Below, piece after piece: positions 49,760 through 60,998 of a stretch of 64,000 bases of DNA. Both the position numbers and the translations under genes were made by a program. The DNA lies in the NCBI GenBank assembly GCA_033060915.1, contig CM065378.1, positions 6,920,001 to 6,984,000 on the forward strand, written 5' to 3'. Source of the stretch: Euryodendron excelsum. Its lineage: Eukaryota > Streptophyta > Magnoliopsida > Ericales > Pentaphylacaceae. The first letter of the stretch is position 1; every line of letters starts with the position of its first letter. Under the pieces are notes generated by a model, which did no database searches, was not told the origin of the DNA, and saw only the letters and a program-made list of their open reading frames with translations.

Positions 49760-52700
49760 AGAAGTTCCTGAATGGTGTCAATTAGGGCACGATACTCGGC
49801 CTCAGTGTTAGAGCGAGCAGTAAGAATCTGTTTCTTACTACGCTAAGAAATGAGAAAATCGCCAAGAAAGAAGCAGAACTCGATGGTAGAACGACGATCA
49901 GTAAACTCACCAGCTCAATCAGCATTAGAATAGGTATGGAGTTATAGAGAGGAGTGACAAGAGTAGTATAGACCATAAAATAGAGTTCCCTTAACATAAC
50001 GAAAATGCAAAGAACTGCAGTATAGTGAGTGGAGCAAGGCGAGGACAAGAACTGATTGACAAGGTGAATGGCATGGACAATGTCAGGACGAGTAACAGTG
50101 AGATAAATAAGACTACCAACAAGCTATCGGTAGAAAGTAACATTAGACAGAGGCTTACCATCTAGAGGAGTAAAACGTACATTTGCTTTCAGAGGTATGG
50201 AAGCAGTCTTACTATCAGTAAGACCAGTACGAGTAAGAAGATCTGAGGCATACTTAGCCTGAGGAAGAGAATAACCAGTAGAGCCCAAAGAGATCTCAAG
50301 GCCAAGAAAGTATCTGAGAGAACCAAGATCTTTCATCTCAAAATGACTGCTAAGAAATTCCTTAAGCTCAGAAATGCCATGAACATCATTACCAGTAAGG
50401 ATCATATCATTCACATAAAGTAAAAGAAGAATAGTGCCTTGTAGAGACTTGCAAACAAAGAGAGTAGAATCATAATCACTAGAAGAAAAACCAAGGTCAC
50501 TGATGGTGGAACTAAATTTGGCATACTAGGCACAAAGAGCTTGCTTAAGACCATAGAGAGCACGACGAAGCTTATAGACTTGACATGAAGAACGAGAAGA
50601 ACCAAGAAGGGGCTACATATAGACTTCCTCAAAGAGATCACTATTGAGGAAGGCATTCTTGACATCCAACTGATATAAGGGCCATTGGCGAACAACAACC
50701 ACAATAATAAGACTCTAGGCAGAGGTGAGACGGGCAATAAGAGCAAAGGTCTCCTCATAGTCAATGTCATACTCTTAAGTGAAGCCCTTGGTAACTAGAC
50801 AGGCTTTGTAACGTTCTACAAAACCATCAGAACGAGTCATGATCTTATAGACCCAATAACACTTGATCATAGATTTACTAGAATGAAGATCAACCAAGTC
50901 CCAAATGTGAGTCTTGGAAAGAGCTTACAATTCATCATCCATTGCTTGCTGCCAAGAAGATTAGAACTAGCCTCGTGATAAGTGCGAGGCTCATGTTGAG
51001 TAAGAATAATGGAGAAATAATGATAATCACGAAGGTAAGAAAGAATATGCCTTACCAGGGCAGAACGTTGAACAAGAGTCTCATCAAAAGAAGAATGTTA
51101 AGAAGGATTAGAGACTGGAGAACCAGTAGGAGGCACATGACCAACCAACCGGGACTCCACAGGATAGACTATAACAGGAGACACAATAGGTGTGATAGGA
51201 TCAGAGACATGGACATCTTCATTAAGAATAATGACATCCTCAAGAAAGAGCTTAATAGTAGGAACAGTGAAGTAAGGAGGAGCAAAAGGAGAGGATAGAT
51301 GGAAGGAAGATAAAGAGGAGAACATCTTGTGTTTCTAAAAGATAACATGACAAAAAACATGAAGGTGTTTAGACAGAAGATCCCAACAACAATAACATTG
51401 GTGCTCAATTCCATAGCCCAAGAAGCAGCAAAGACAAGCTCTAGGCTCCAATTTGGTACGCTCATGAGGCTGAGGTAAGTCAAAACAGGCACACCCAAAA
51501 ACACTAAGAAAGTGATAATCAGGGGTAGTATCATACAAATGCTCATAAGGAGTAAGGTTACCAAGGGGAGCAGATGGTACACGGTTGATGGTGTAAGCAG
51601 TAGTAAGAGCAGTTTTACCTCAAAACCGTTTAGGGCGAGATGGAAAGATAAGAAGGGCACGGGTAGTATAAAAAGGATGGCAATATTTTCGTTTAGCACA
51701 ACTATTTTGTTGTGAAATACTGCGAGAAGAATGATGTGGAACATTGCCATGTTCACATAGAAAGGCAAAAAATGTCTTATCACAATATTGTGTAGCATTG
51801 TTAGACCGAAAGACCTTGATATCATGAGAAAATTGAGCTTTGATCATACAAGTAAAATCATAACAGGTTTGTTAAAGTTGAGATTGATTTTGCAAGAGAT
51901 AAAACCAAGTATATCTAGAAAAATTATCAATAAATATGACAAAATACTGAAAGCTTTTCATAGTAAAAGTGGGAGAGGGCCCCCAAATATCAAAGTGAAT
52001 CAAGTTAAAAGGAGCCAAAGAAACAGAAGCACTGTTATTAAAGGATAAAGTCGATTGATTAGCAAGTTGACAGGACTGACAATCAAGGTGTTCATTAAGG
52101 ACAGAACCTAGCACAACTTTAGACAAAAGAAAATGTAAACGACCTAAGGAAACATGACCTAAATTGGAGTGCCAAAGTCTAAGAGATAAGGAAGTAACAA
52201 CAGAAAAAGAAGTTGCAACAGTAATAAGAGTAGGAAGATGAAGATGAACAAGTTGAAACAATCAACCATGTTTACAGCCTATTCCAAGAGTTTGTCCCAT
52301 CCGCGAATCCTACACAACACTGCCAGTAAAAGAGAAAAAAATAGTAAGACCAAGATCACATAATTGGCCAACAAAGATAAGACTAGGTGTGAGTTTAGGA
52401 ATATAATAAGCATGAGGGAGTGCAAAAGTAGAAGTGGATACATGACCAACACGATCGATAGACATAAAGGAACCATCAGTAGTATAAATGACATGAAGAG
52501 CAAATATAGAAGATTTGGAAGAAAATTATGTTAAGTCAGAAGTCATATGATTGATACACTTAGAGTCAAAAAACCACAAAGAAATACCTGAAATGACAGA
52601 CAATACAATATAGGAAGGAGTACCAGAGGCAAACATAAACTATTGAAAGAGTACAGAAAGATCATTGATATTGATCACAGAAGAGGAGGAGGGAATAACA

Positions 52701-53960
52701 GAATCCTCAGTAAAGACAGCGGCAGACTAAAAGTGAGAATTTTTTTAAGAATGATGTTTGGGGCAATCAGAGACCAAGTGACTAGGGCCATGCTGACCAC
52801 AGTGCTTGCAGATCTGAGTAGGGCAGGTAAGTAGGTGATAGTTAGTGGCATGACAAAATGTGTAGGCATCAGACCGGGAACCACCAGGAGTGGAAGAACC
52901 ATGAGAACCACCCGAAGAGTCTCGGAATCAAGAACTAGATGTGATGAGAACGATGTCCACAGGTGGTGGTCGAATGAGGACAAGATGAGTCTCCTCAGAT
53001 AAGAGTTAAAAAATAGCCTATTCCAAAGTAGAAAGAGGGAAACGATGGAGAAGAGAGACTCGAATACATTACTGAGAGCCATGAGAAACATAATCAGGCG
53101 CTGCTGATTGCGGTAAAGGGCAAATTGAGCAGCATCAGCAGAGCACATCCAAGTCAGCTCAGACAAAGTCAATTGGTTCCAAAGAGTATATATTTGAGAT
53201 AGGAAGACGTTGATAGACTGGCCATATTCTTGTTTCAGACGATACAGAAAAATTAAAAGCTGGTACTGATGAGCAAAATCGACAGTGGCGTAGCGGTTGG
53301 CCAGAAAAGCCCAGATGGAGTGAGCTGTGTCAAAGCGTCCAAACTGAAGACTGATAAAAGGAATGGATGTGTTCCAAAACCAGGTGATGATCTGATGATT
53401 CTTACTGTCCCATTCCTCAAGTCGTTCAATGAATTCCGTAGCCGTTTAAGCTACGCCTTTAAGAGGTGCCTGAATATCTCTAGTGACATAACGCCAAAGT
53501 TTTTTCCCCTTGAGAAAACTAGACATAGCTTGAGACCAAGGAATATAATTAAGATCCTCCAGAGTGAAAAGAATCAGTCTAGAGACCTCAGAACACTCCA
53601 TATGTGAGATACATGAAATAACAGGAACCCAACAATAGAGAATAATGATATAAAAGCTTCCAAAGCAAGAGAAACAATGGAACTGAGCAGAACCAGCAGA
53701 AACAGAGGTTAGAATCAGATTTAGAAGACCCAAATTAGTCAGGAGCCTAATAAAAATGACTGGAATACGGCTGGAGAGAAGCCAGATGGGAGCCGGAGTG
53801 ACATCGTACGGTCGCCAAAAGTTGGCTGGTAAGCCGGTCGAAAAATTAATAAGAAAGTCACTGGAAGGTGGCCGAAAATTCGATTGAAAAGTCTCCGGAA
53901 AGTGGCCGGAGAGGAAGAAGAGAATCTTAGGAGTTTTAATATAGAAGATCTCTCAAAGGA
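49760..53960 (-). pseudogene. Inactivated copia gag-pol
   Basis: Gag motif EDLNYIPWSQAMSSFLKGKK is near 53540. GAG-pre-integrase and integrase (52261-51335) have LWHSNLGHVSLGRL, CQSCQLANQ (zinc site) and FDIWGP (first catalytic Asp). In the integrase core the second Asp position reads Asn (RSNN, 51802-51800) and the Glu position reads Lys (AKRK, 51694-51692). Reverse transcriptase (about 50775-50124) carries LDVKNAFLN and YGLKQA, but the YVDD centre reads YVND (50417-50406). RNase H continues to about 49780. Integrase segments share one frame and RT lies in another. The stops fall where Gln or Trp codons are expected. Confidence 0.85.
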
Positions 53961-53986
53961 CAACCACAGAGCATACTTTCCCTTTA

Positions 53987-53997
53987 CTCTGATACCA
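53987..53997 (-). other. Primer-binding site of copia element 2
   Basis: TGGTATCAGAG directly follows the 5' LTR and is complementary to the 3' end of initiator tRNA-Met, where minus-strand DNA synthesis starts. Confidence 0.9.
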
Positions 53998-54183
53998 TGT
54001 TAGAAAAAAGAGAGAAAGAGATATGCAAAAGAGAATGTATTGCATTGAGTGATTTGTTGTGTATACAATGAGTCTATTTATATTACAAGAGAGGAGAGGA
54101 AAAAGTTTATTCTAACCGATGTGGGATAAACAAACCTAACAAGAAAATAAATATATACACTAAGATAAATATATACATTAACA
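53998..54183 (-). repeat. 5' LTR of copia element 2
   Basis: 186 bases, TG...CA. Similar to 49295-49452, with an extra internal duplicated block near 54150-54175. Confidence 0.9.
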
Positions 54184-54559
54184 ATATCTAATATAGATTA
54201 TGGGAAAATCTTCTAATCCTTTTCTATTACTTTTTCTATTACTTAATGCCAATAGATATTGTTTCAAATAATCCGTCTATAATACATATTTGTGTTATTT
54301 AATTTTATTAATTAATATCGAAAGGATTTTTTTCAAAAAAAGCTTATTAGCTATTAAGCAATAGAATTTTTTATTTTTGTAGCAGGAAAAAAAAACAAGT
54401 TCCTCAAAAGATTATTATTAAATTATGTAGTATTAATTATCTCTCGGGCAAATGTATTTTAAGAAATAATTGTTAATTAAAGAGAAAAAAATTCTTACCA
54501 TTCCTTCTCATTCTCTTTTGCATCTTGCTTAAATCTATACGGTACAACGTAAAAATGAA

Positions 54560-54787
54560 TTAGTCTCCAGATGGCCCACCAATTTCCAATTCTATTCTTT
54601 GAGTGAAAATTCTTTTTCCCTTTCTAACTTTCTGGCCTTCTTTAGTTAAGCCGAAACGATGGTAATGAAACTTCTTGTGGTCATTCAAAGTAACTTCCCA
54701 ACTTGCTCCAAGTTCTACCTCTGGCCTTCTATTTATGAAGCTGTGAATGGAGAAAGAAACTAGAAAAAGGCATACAAATCCTCTCAT
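54560..54787 (-). CDS. Possible small secreted protein (75 aa), unknown
   Basis: From ATG 54787: a hydrophobic signal-like start (MRGFVCLFLVSFSIHSF), then a basic, His/Lys-rich region (LNDHKKFHYHRF, KVRKGKRIF) ending EIGGPSGD and a TAG stop at 54560-54562. Composition is protein-like and there are no cysteines. No known peptide-hormone motif was recognised. The ATG falls exactly at the end of a CACTA-like element, so the original 5' part may be missing. It could be a truncated gene, a peptide precursor, or chance. Confidence 0.35.
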   Translation of the reverse strand: MRGFVCLFLVSFSIHSFINRRPEVELGASWEVTLNDHKKFHYHRFGLTKEGQKVRKGKRIFTQRIELEIGGPSGD

Positions 54788-54945
54788 TACAAGAAATAAG
54801 AGCATTAACGGGAATACTTAGGAACACAGATTTTTGCTGGGGTTCTAATTAAAAAAAAATTCGCCAAAAGTAACTTCTAACGGGTTTTCTTAAAACGCCG
54901 GGAAAGGAAACGCCCGAAAACCCATTTTTGTATTAGGACAGCTAG
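54785..54945 (+). mobile_element. CACTA-like transposon end
   Basis: CATTACAAGAAATAAGAGCA resembles the CACTACAAGAAA terminus of plant En/Spm elements, followed by AACGGG-rich sub-terminal words and AACGCCGGGAAAGG/AACGCCCGAAAACCC. No transposase and no opposite end were found, so this is a fragment or a truncated copy. Confidence 0.5.
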
Positions 54946-55904
54946 TTATTTCAGTTAGTGGATATCTTTATAGTTGTCAAATGAGTGCTAAAAGTTCATG
55001 TGTCCCCAAAACCCAACCATTGTGTTCTCAATACAATTTTCAACTAATAAACTAAACCCACAATCCAATTTGAGCTAATGTTGGTTCATCAACTCAACTG
55101 CTCAACTCCACTATGGGTAATGTTGTCATCAGCCTTCCATGTGAATCTTAGATACACTATTTTAAAACCAAATTGCTTAAAACAAGATTAATTTTATATC
55201 GTTCCATTAACAAACCTCGAATAAACAATTGAAAATCAGTGCATAATCATTTAGCTAGTTATAAACCTAAAATGGTTGAACAACCACAACTTATAAGATA
55301 ATCAAATCAGAGTTTTCTTCATGCATGAGATCAGATATGGGATGATTCTTCTTGTTGCATGGTTTGGGAGGGTTACCAACCAAACCAATGAAAGACTTGT
55401 TATGAATATGAATTTTTTTTTTTTCTTTTCTTTGCTTTCTTCCTTTTTTGATTTTGTCTTGGTCAACAAAGATGTGCGAGTCGATTGAGAGAGACAGTTA
55501 AGTAGACCGGTAAGAACAAACTCCACGCAAACGGGCCAACTAATGAATTGGCACACGTGTAAGGTGTCAGGAAGAGTCGGCAGCCTAGGTCCCTCTTGGA
55601 GGTCCTCTCTCTCACGCTCTCTCTCTCTCTCTCAACACACATACATATTTTTAAGAGAGGGAAACTTAGCTAATAAATAAATAAGAGAGAGAAAGGACAC
55701 TGGAGAAATTTGATAAACATATGCTTTCAGTGATATATAATTCAACGAAGAAACAAAAATTTGAGATAGTTTTTGACAATTAACGGAACAGGCGGTTTCG
55801 GATGAGGATTAGGATGAGGATGAGGATAAGGCTAAATAGGGTTTGTTGCCTTTTTGTTGCCATCCCCTTCTTGGTAAAGAACCAATTAGACTCAATGCCA
55901 TGAT
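54946..55904. other. Intergenic stretch, nothing recognised
   Basis: Contains a CT run at about 55608-55634. No gene or complete element was seen. Confidence 0.4.
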
Positions 55905-56108
55905 ATGACTCATTTGATACAGTTTTGTTATCTATTTTTTTTTTACTTATAAGTGAAAAAAAATTTCTAACTTTTTTTGTTTTGTGTTTTTTTAAATTTT
56001 TTTACTTATCTTAGTTTATAAAAGTAAAAAAAATAAAAAAAATAACTTTTTTTTTTGTTTATAAGCAAAATAAAAATAAATAAATAAATTTAAACTTTAC
56101 CAAACATA
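55905..56108. mobile_element. MITE family 2, copy 3
   Basis: Starts ACTCATTTGATACAG and ends TTTACCAAACATACC, with TTACTTATAAGTGAAAAA- and TTTATAAGCAAAAT-type inner words in opposite orientation. More diverged at the ends than the copy at 46321. Confidence 0.55.
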
Positions 56109-56215
56109 CCTATAATCTATATCGGAAACAGAACATAACTTCTATCATTCTATCAATATGCATGAAAACTTTGGAAGTATGTCAACGTATGATGATATGC
56201 ATGTATATATCTATA

Positions 56216-56490
56216 TCTATACTATTATAAAGCAAACCCTTGGGTTTGGTGAAGCTAGTGAAGCTCCAAATTCAAAAAAGTGTCACTTTTATGTACAGAC
56301 CAAAACATCCTCAAAAATCACATAAATTACTAACATTGTACATATTTTTATTTAACTCAAAGGGTAAAAAAGTAAAATACTAATTTAGGTTTTGTAACCA
56401 CCCACTAATCATCACCTATTTATTCTCTCCCACTTACTCAAATTAACTACACCAAATTAACCACCCACGTAGTGGGGGCACCCATTCTAG
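56216..56490 (+). mobile_element. Small non-autonomous Helitron
   Basis: Starts TCTATACTATTATAAAGC and ends ATTCTAG, inserted between A (56215) and T (56491). A CCCAC-GTA-GTGGG hairpin at 56464-56476 lies 10 bases before the CTAG end. These are the defining Helitron features: 5' TC, 3' hairpin plus CTAG, A/T target, no inverted repeats, no target duplication. At 275 bases it has no Rep/helicase. Confidence 0.8.
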
Positions 56491-57162
56491 TATATACATA
56501 TATCAGCTCACACCTGGGCAGCCGCGCGTTTATTCAATTTTAAGGCTGAAAAGGATGATTTGAACCTTATCTTCTCTAATTTCACAATCAACAGATTTTA
56601 CTCATCGAAAGTAATATACTTTAAAAGCAGATACTTGAATTTAACGATTTGTATACGTGTTCCATAGCTAATACCATTGCTTAAGGTTGATGAGAAAAGC
56701 CATTGTCAACTAAGAAGAACTAATAAAGACCGTAAAAATGATACGTTAAGCTTGCATCATCAAGAAAATTCGTTAAGAGATGGTAAACCATGATTAATTA
56801 CTCAGTACTCATCTTCGCTTGCATGGTTAGTTAATTAGTTTGTAAGAATGCCAAGAGCATGCTTCAGTGCAATCTTTGCCTCTTAATATTATTGATACAC
56901 TATTTGTGCCATTTACGGTGATCGATGCAAATACTAGGGCAACTATTGAATTTCAATAAATGGGTTTAATCACCAGCAATTCCTTGTAATTAGCCTCTAT
57001 GTAGCTCAAAGTTCTTGAGGGATGAGTTATCACTTATCAATTGTACTTTATTTTTCTTTTTTGGTAAAGGCAAAAACGAAAAGGAAGCAGTTAGGTTGCA
57101 CCACAATCCCTTAGGGTGTTAGGCCCCATAGTACTAGGAGCATGGTATAACAATCCTTGGGT

Positions 57163-57410
57163 AAGAAAAAATTATGATCTAATATGACCGTCACACCACG
57201 TCATCATGCTTATGTGGTATAACAGTTTAATCATGTAATGTCGTGTGTAGAGAGATACTTTTTGAAATATTATATGCATTATTGTATGGTGGCTTTTCAA
57301 ATTTAAAATTTTGACCATATAAATAATGTTTCACGAGTCATAATTTAAATGTAAGACACCACGTAAGTATAATGAGGTGGTGTGACTGTTATTCTGAATA
57401 ATTACTTGCA
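57163..57410. mobile_element. MITE with about 38-base terminal inverted repeats
   Basis: ATATGACCGTCACACCACGT with CATCATGCTTATGTGG (57182-57219) is matched in inverted orientation by CCACGTAAGTATAATGAGG with TGGTGTGACTGTTAT (about 57358-57392). Weaker similarity extends to the outer ends. Confidence 0.75.
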
Positions 57411-57793
57411 CGTATGATCTAATCCTGAGTCATGCAATGAACTTATCAAGCCATAAACACACGATCATGAGAAACTAATAGTTATCACCTGGTCCTTAGT
57501 TATGTAAATCCAAATTCTAAAACATTTTTCCTTCAACTTGCTTCTTTTTTCCTTTAAGAACTAAAAATGATATTAGATGATTGAAGAGTTTGGGCTGTGT
57601 TCAATTTTGTTATGCAATCCTTTTGTAATCCTTACTTTCTTTTGTTTCAATTTATTTTACCACAAGGTGTTTAGGCATTCGATTAACTAATCTCCCTCAT
57701 AGTTACTTTTTTTGAATTTATTTGAATTTGATATTTAATAACCTATCTTTTCATATATAAATATATAAATTATCCCGTACCAAATTCACCCAC

Positions 57794-57827
<34 letters not shown>

Positions 57828-58756
57828 CCTCCTTCACATGATTTTATGTTCATTACTATAAAATTCATGAACATCCTATCCCTAAGAAAATGCCTTGTTC
57901 ATGTGAGATTAATTTAGAGTATACGAAAATTTAGGGTTTCTCCCAGAATTATTGAACTTATCTTTTTTACATTCATAATTCTTTGATTATTTTTTAGTAT
58001 GCCCACTTTAATGATTAATCATAAATCTTTCCAAAATGCTGCAATTAATTTTCACATATATATTGTCTTTCTTGCTTTTAATTATTCGAGGCCATTTCTA
58101 AATATTTTTAATGTTTTAAAATCATTATTTTTGGATTGCAAATTGTTATGGTTTTGTTATTATGGATCTAACCCATGCCAAGGACACATTCATTATGGTA
58201 TGCTATTTAACTCCTATTATTTATGCAACCCTTGGTCTTATCATTATCATTATTAGCATTATTAGAGTTATTTTAATTGCTTTCATAACTTTTATAATCT
58301 TTTCCATGGAGATGACTTTAATGTAAGAAAATTAACCAATGATACATTCTACCATTAATTTGCCAATCTAGTAGCTTTACTTGAAAGTATAAACTCAAAC
58401 ATACTCTTCCAACATTTAGGCCGTGTTTGTTTTGCAAGATACAGGGCAATGAGATTCGATTAATAATTTTGTGTTTTAAATTATCTTGGGTTTTGATTGC
58501 ACAAAAAGGACTTGGGAATGGGATAAGCAATTAAGGCAGGGCCTTTTATCTTGTATATATGAAATTAATTAATTACAGGTCTGAGTTTAGCAATTCGTGA
58601 TTCGGGATTAAAGGCCATGTCACAAAAGCACCCTTGGCCAAATCTGTAATCCTGTTATTAAGGTCTCAAAATTCCTTATCTCATTACCGTATCTAACCTT
58701 AATTTTTATAAGTTCTTAACATAAAAAAGTTAGAAGTTGTCACTCAAACTTGTGTT
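57411..58756. other. Intergenic stretch, nothing recognised
   Basis: AT-rich, with a (TA)n run at about 57805-57828. No gene or complete element was identified. Confidence 0.4.
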
Positions 58757-59135
58757 ATGAAATTGTTAACGAGTTGTGGATACAACAAAAATAGGTGCCG
58801 GTTTAAACTTTTAAAGTGTTCATGTTTTGCCACATGAAAAACAAAAATTCCATTCTTACCTAAATCTAAAAATGTGATGAAATTGTTAAAAAGTTGTTGA
58901 TAAAATCAAAATAGGTACGAATTTGAGTGAATGGTCTATTCTGGTGGTTAAGATGCTTTGGACCCATTCAATCAACGAGAGTTTAAACTCTGGTGGTTAT
59001 GACGCTTTGGATCCATTCAATCAGTGAGAGTTCGAACCTTATCAGCTCATTCCTCCTTCCCTTATTGCTTTGTAATAAAAAAAAAAAGAAAAAAGAAAAT
59101 AGGTGCAGTTTAATAGTGTCCATGTTTTATCACGT
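58757..59135 (+). repeat. 120-base tandem duplication interrupted by a SINE
   Basis: ATGAAATTGTTAA...AAAATAGGT occurs at 58757 and 58877 (period 120). The continuation of copy 1 (GCCGGTTTAAAC..GTTCATGTTTTGCCACATG) is found in copy 2 only after the SINE, at about 59102-59134 (GCAGTTTAATAGTGTCCATG). Confidence 0.75.
58935..59094 (+). mobile_element. SINE with duplicated head
   Basis: Two consecutive heads of about 50 bases, CTGGTGGTTAAGATGCTTTG and CTGGTGGTTATGACGCTTTG. The second leads into a B box (GAGTTCGAACCTT), a CT-rich stretch and an A-rich tail (59079-59094). Flanking AAAATAGGTACG and AAAATAGGTGCA are the probable target duplication. Confidence 0.65.
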
Positions 59136-60110
59136 GCAATTTTTTTTTTTATATTCTTACATAATTCTATGCAAAAAAAATTATTTTTATTATTATGTTG
59201 TAGTGACATTTTAAAATTTTAAATCAAAATATTGGATGTTTTGATTTGAAATTAAAGAATAGGCGCACGCCAATCTCTTAGAGACATCCCAGGATCTTTA
59301 GCCCAATAATTACTCGGTTTGTATGAGATGAGGGACGACATAAGTTTTGAAATTAGTTATGGTACTCGCAAGCTGGTCGAAACACTCAATCATCAAAAAG
59401 AAAAAAGTGTTAATTACAAGCACACTCTATGAATTATGACTTAGTATCGTTATGCCCCTTAGATTTTAAAACGTGATAAATTGACCCGCTGAACTACTGA
59501 TTGGTAATATGCACATATTCACGAAAGTTCATTTTATACCTAAATTATATTTTTTTGGATAATAATTATCCAATGACTAAAATATCTCTTATTTTACTTT
59601 TATATTTATATGTCATTTTAATAAACATTTTAGTGATTAGACAATTATTAAAATAAAAAAAAATAAATTTAGATATAAAATTATACTTTTGTTAGCTTGA
59701 ATAAATGAAATAATAATTTGTTATCTATTTTTTAATAAATTATAATAAAATGAGTTAATTGATATAAATTAATAATTTAAAGTTAACTTATTATGTTTTA
59801 GGGGTTAGAAACATAGTGATACTGGTTCATTAGAGTGTGTTTGTAATTAACTAAACAAAACTACAAATAGCCACTTGGCCCACATCCTTCAGTGTAGTAA
59901 TTCTGTACAAAAATTCCGTTTGCATGGACAAAATTTTCGGGCTATTTAAAAAGGTTTTTACGCTAATCGGACGGTCAAAAACCAATATGATAAAATTGGA
60001 CTTCTGTAATTTGGTAAAAAAAATCTTGTGGAGAGTAATCTAAACGCCAAAAACGGTGAAGTAAAAGGGAATCGTGGCGGTCGTGAGTTCCTTGCCGTTA
60101 GAATCTCTCA
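59136..60110. other. Intergenic stretch upstream of the RING-CH gene
   Basis: AT-rich. The right part, from about 59900, is probably promoter. No element was clearly delimited. Confidence 0.4.
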
Positions 60111-60114
60111 CTAC

Positions 60115-60998
60115 CTTGCTTCTCTCTCTCTCTCTTTCTATACGTATATTATATCTGTATATAACACGAAGCGAGATGCATAAAGAGGGAAAAACAAGGT
60201 TTGAAGGCTCGAAACTTCAGACTTCGTAATGCTTGTATAAGGATTTGTGTATATTTCGTTTGTTATAGGCTTTGTATATGTAAATTGAGTGCTGACAACA
60301 ACGACACTCAATCTGTTGCTTCATTCCGAAACAGAGATTTATACTAAGAAAGCAAAACCCACATAGAAAGATAGGAAGATAAAGGGAGAGAGCTTTCTTA
60401 GCTTGAAGATATCCGATCCCCTTCTTGTAAGTCTCTTTTTTATTCTCTTTCTCCCCACTATCAGTATTTTCTGTTAAATTCCGTTGTTCTGTTGATATTT
60501 GTGTGTTTAAGCCCTCGGATTGATTGAAAGGTGACTTTTTGCCATCTGGGTTTGTTGCACTTCTTCTCTCTCTCTCTCTCTCTCTCTCTTCCTTTTTGTG
60601 GGTACTCTCTCTTTCTTGCTTTTATAACTTTGGAATGTCTTTGGAGGTGTTTCTATCAATTGGGTGTTGGTAGTTAGTTCTCTTTGATTTTTGGGACGTT
60701 TTGTTTTGGTAAGCAGTTTCATAATTGCTTTTCTTTTCTTTTTTTTTTTTCTCTTGTAAATGAAAGGCATCCTTCTTTTTTCTCTCTTTCCTCGTGTTTC
60801 AAACGTTTTCTGTTTGCTTCCTCTCTCCTTTTCTTCAGTTTCTTTTGATTTTTGGTGCTGTTATTTGTTGTGTTGCCACTGGTTTATTCCAGGAGTTGTG
60901 GTAATTCAGAAACTCTTGTTCAAGGGGTTGCAGGCTTTGGATTCATCTCCTTTCTATTCAACAGACTGATTTAACTTGTTGGGAGTTGGAATTTGAGG
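60115..60998 (+). promoter_or_regulatory. Promoter, 5' UTR and leader intron of the RING-CH gene
   Basis: A CT run at 60120-60135 and a TATATTATATCTGTATATAA-type TATA region (about 60144-60163) precede the leader. A probable leader intron runs from GTAAGT at 60427 to CAG at 60892 and contains a (CT)n run at about 60560-60589. The second leader exon runs from 60893 into the ATG at 60999. Confidence 0.55.

Larger units (their letters stand above)
49290..54188 (-). mobile_element. Ty1-copia LTR retrotransposon 2, minus strand
   Basis: Complete outline: target duplication ATATC at 49290-49294 and 54184-54188; LTRs at 49295-49452 (3') and 53998-54183 (5'); primer-binding site TGGTATCAGAG (initiator tRNA-Met type) at 53997-53987; purine tract GAGTTTGAGGGGAAA next to the 3' LTR. 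The domain order, gag - integrase - reverse transcriptase - RNase H, is that of copia. Coding frames are broken by many point stops and at least one frameshift, so it is not autonomous. Confidence 0.92.

Noticed and set aside
51169..51825. 218-codon minus-strand frame in copia element 2
   Set aside because: It lies in a shifted frame relative to integrase; its Leu/Phe/Ser-rich product is a shadow of the pol reading.
50942..53607. Several plus-strand frames of 60-120 codons
   Set aside because: They are antisense to recognisable copia gag-pol and have no motifs of their own.
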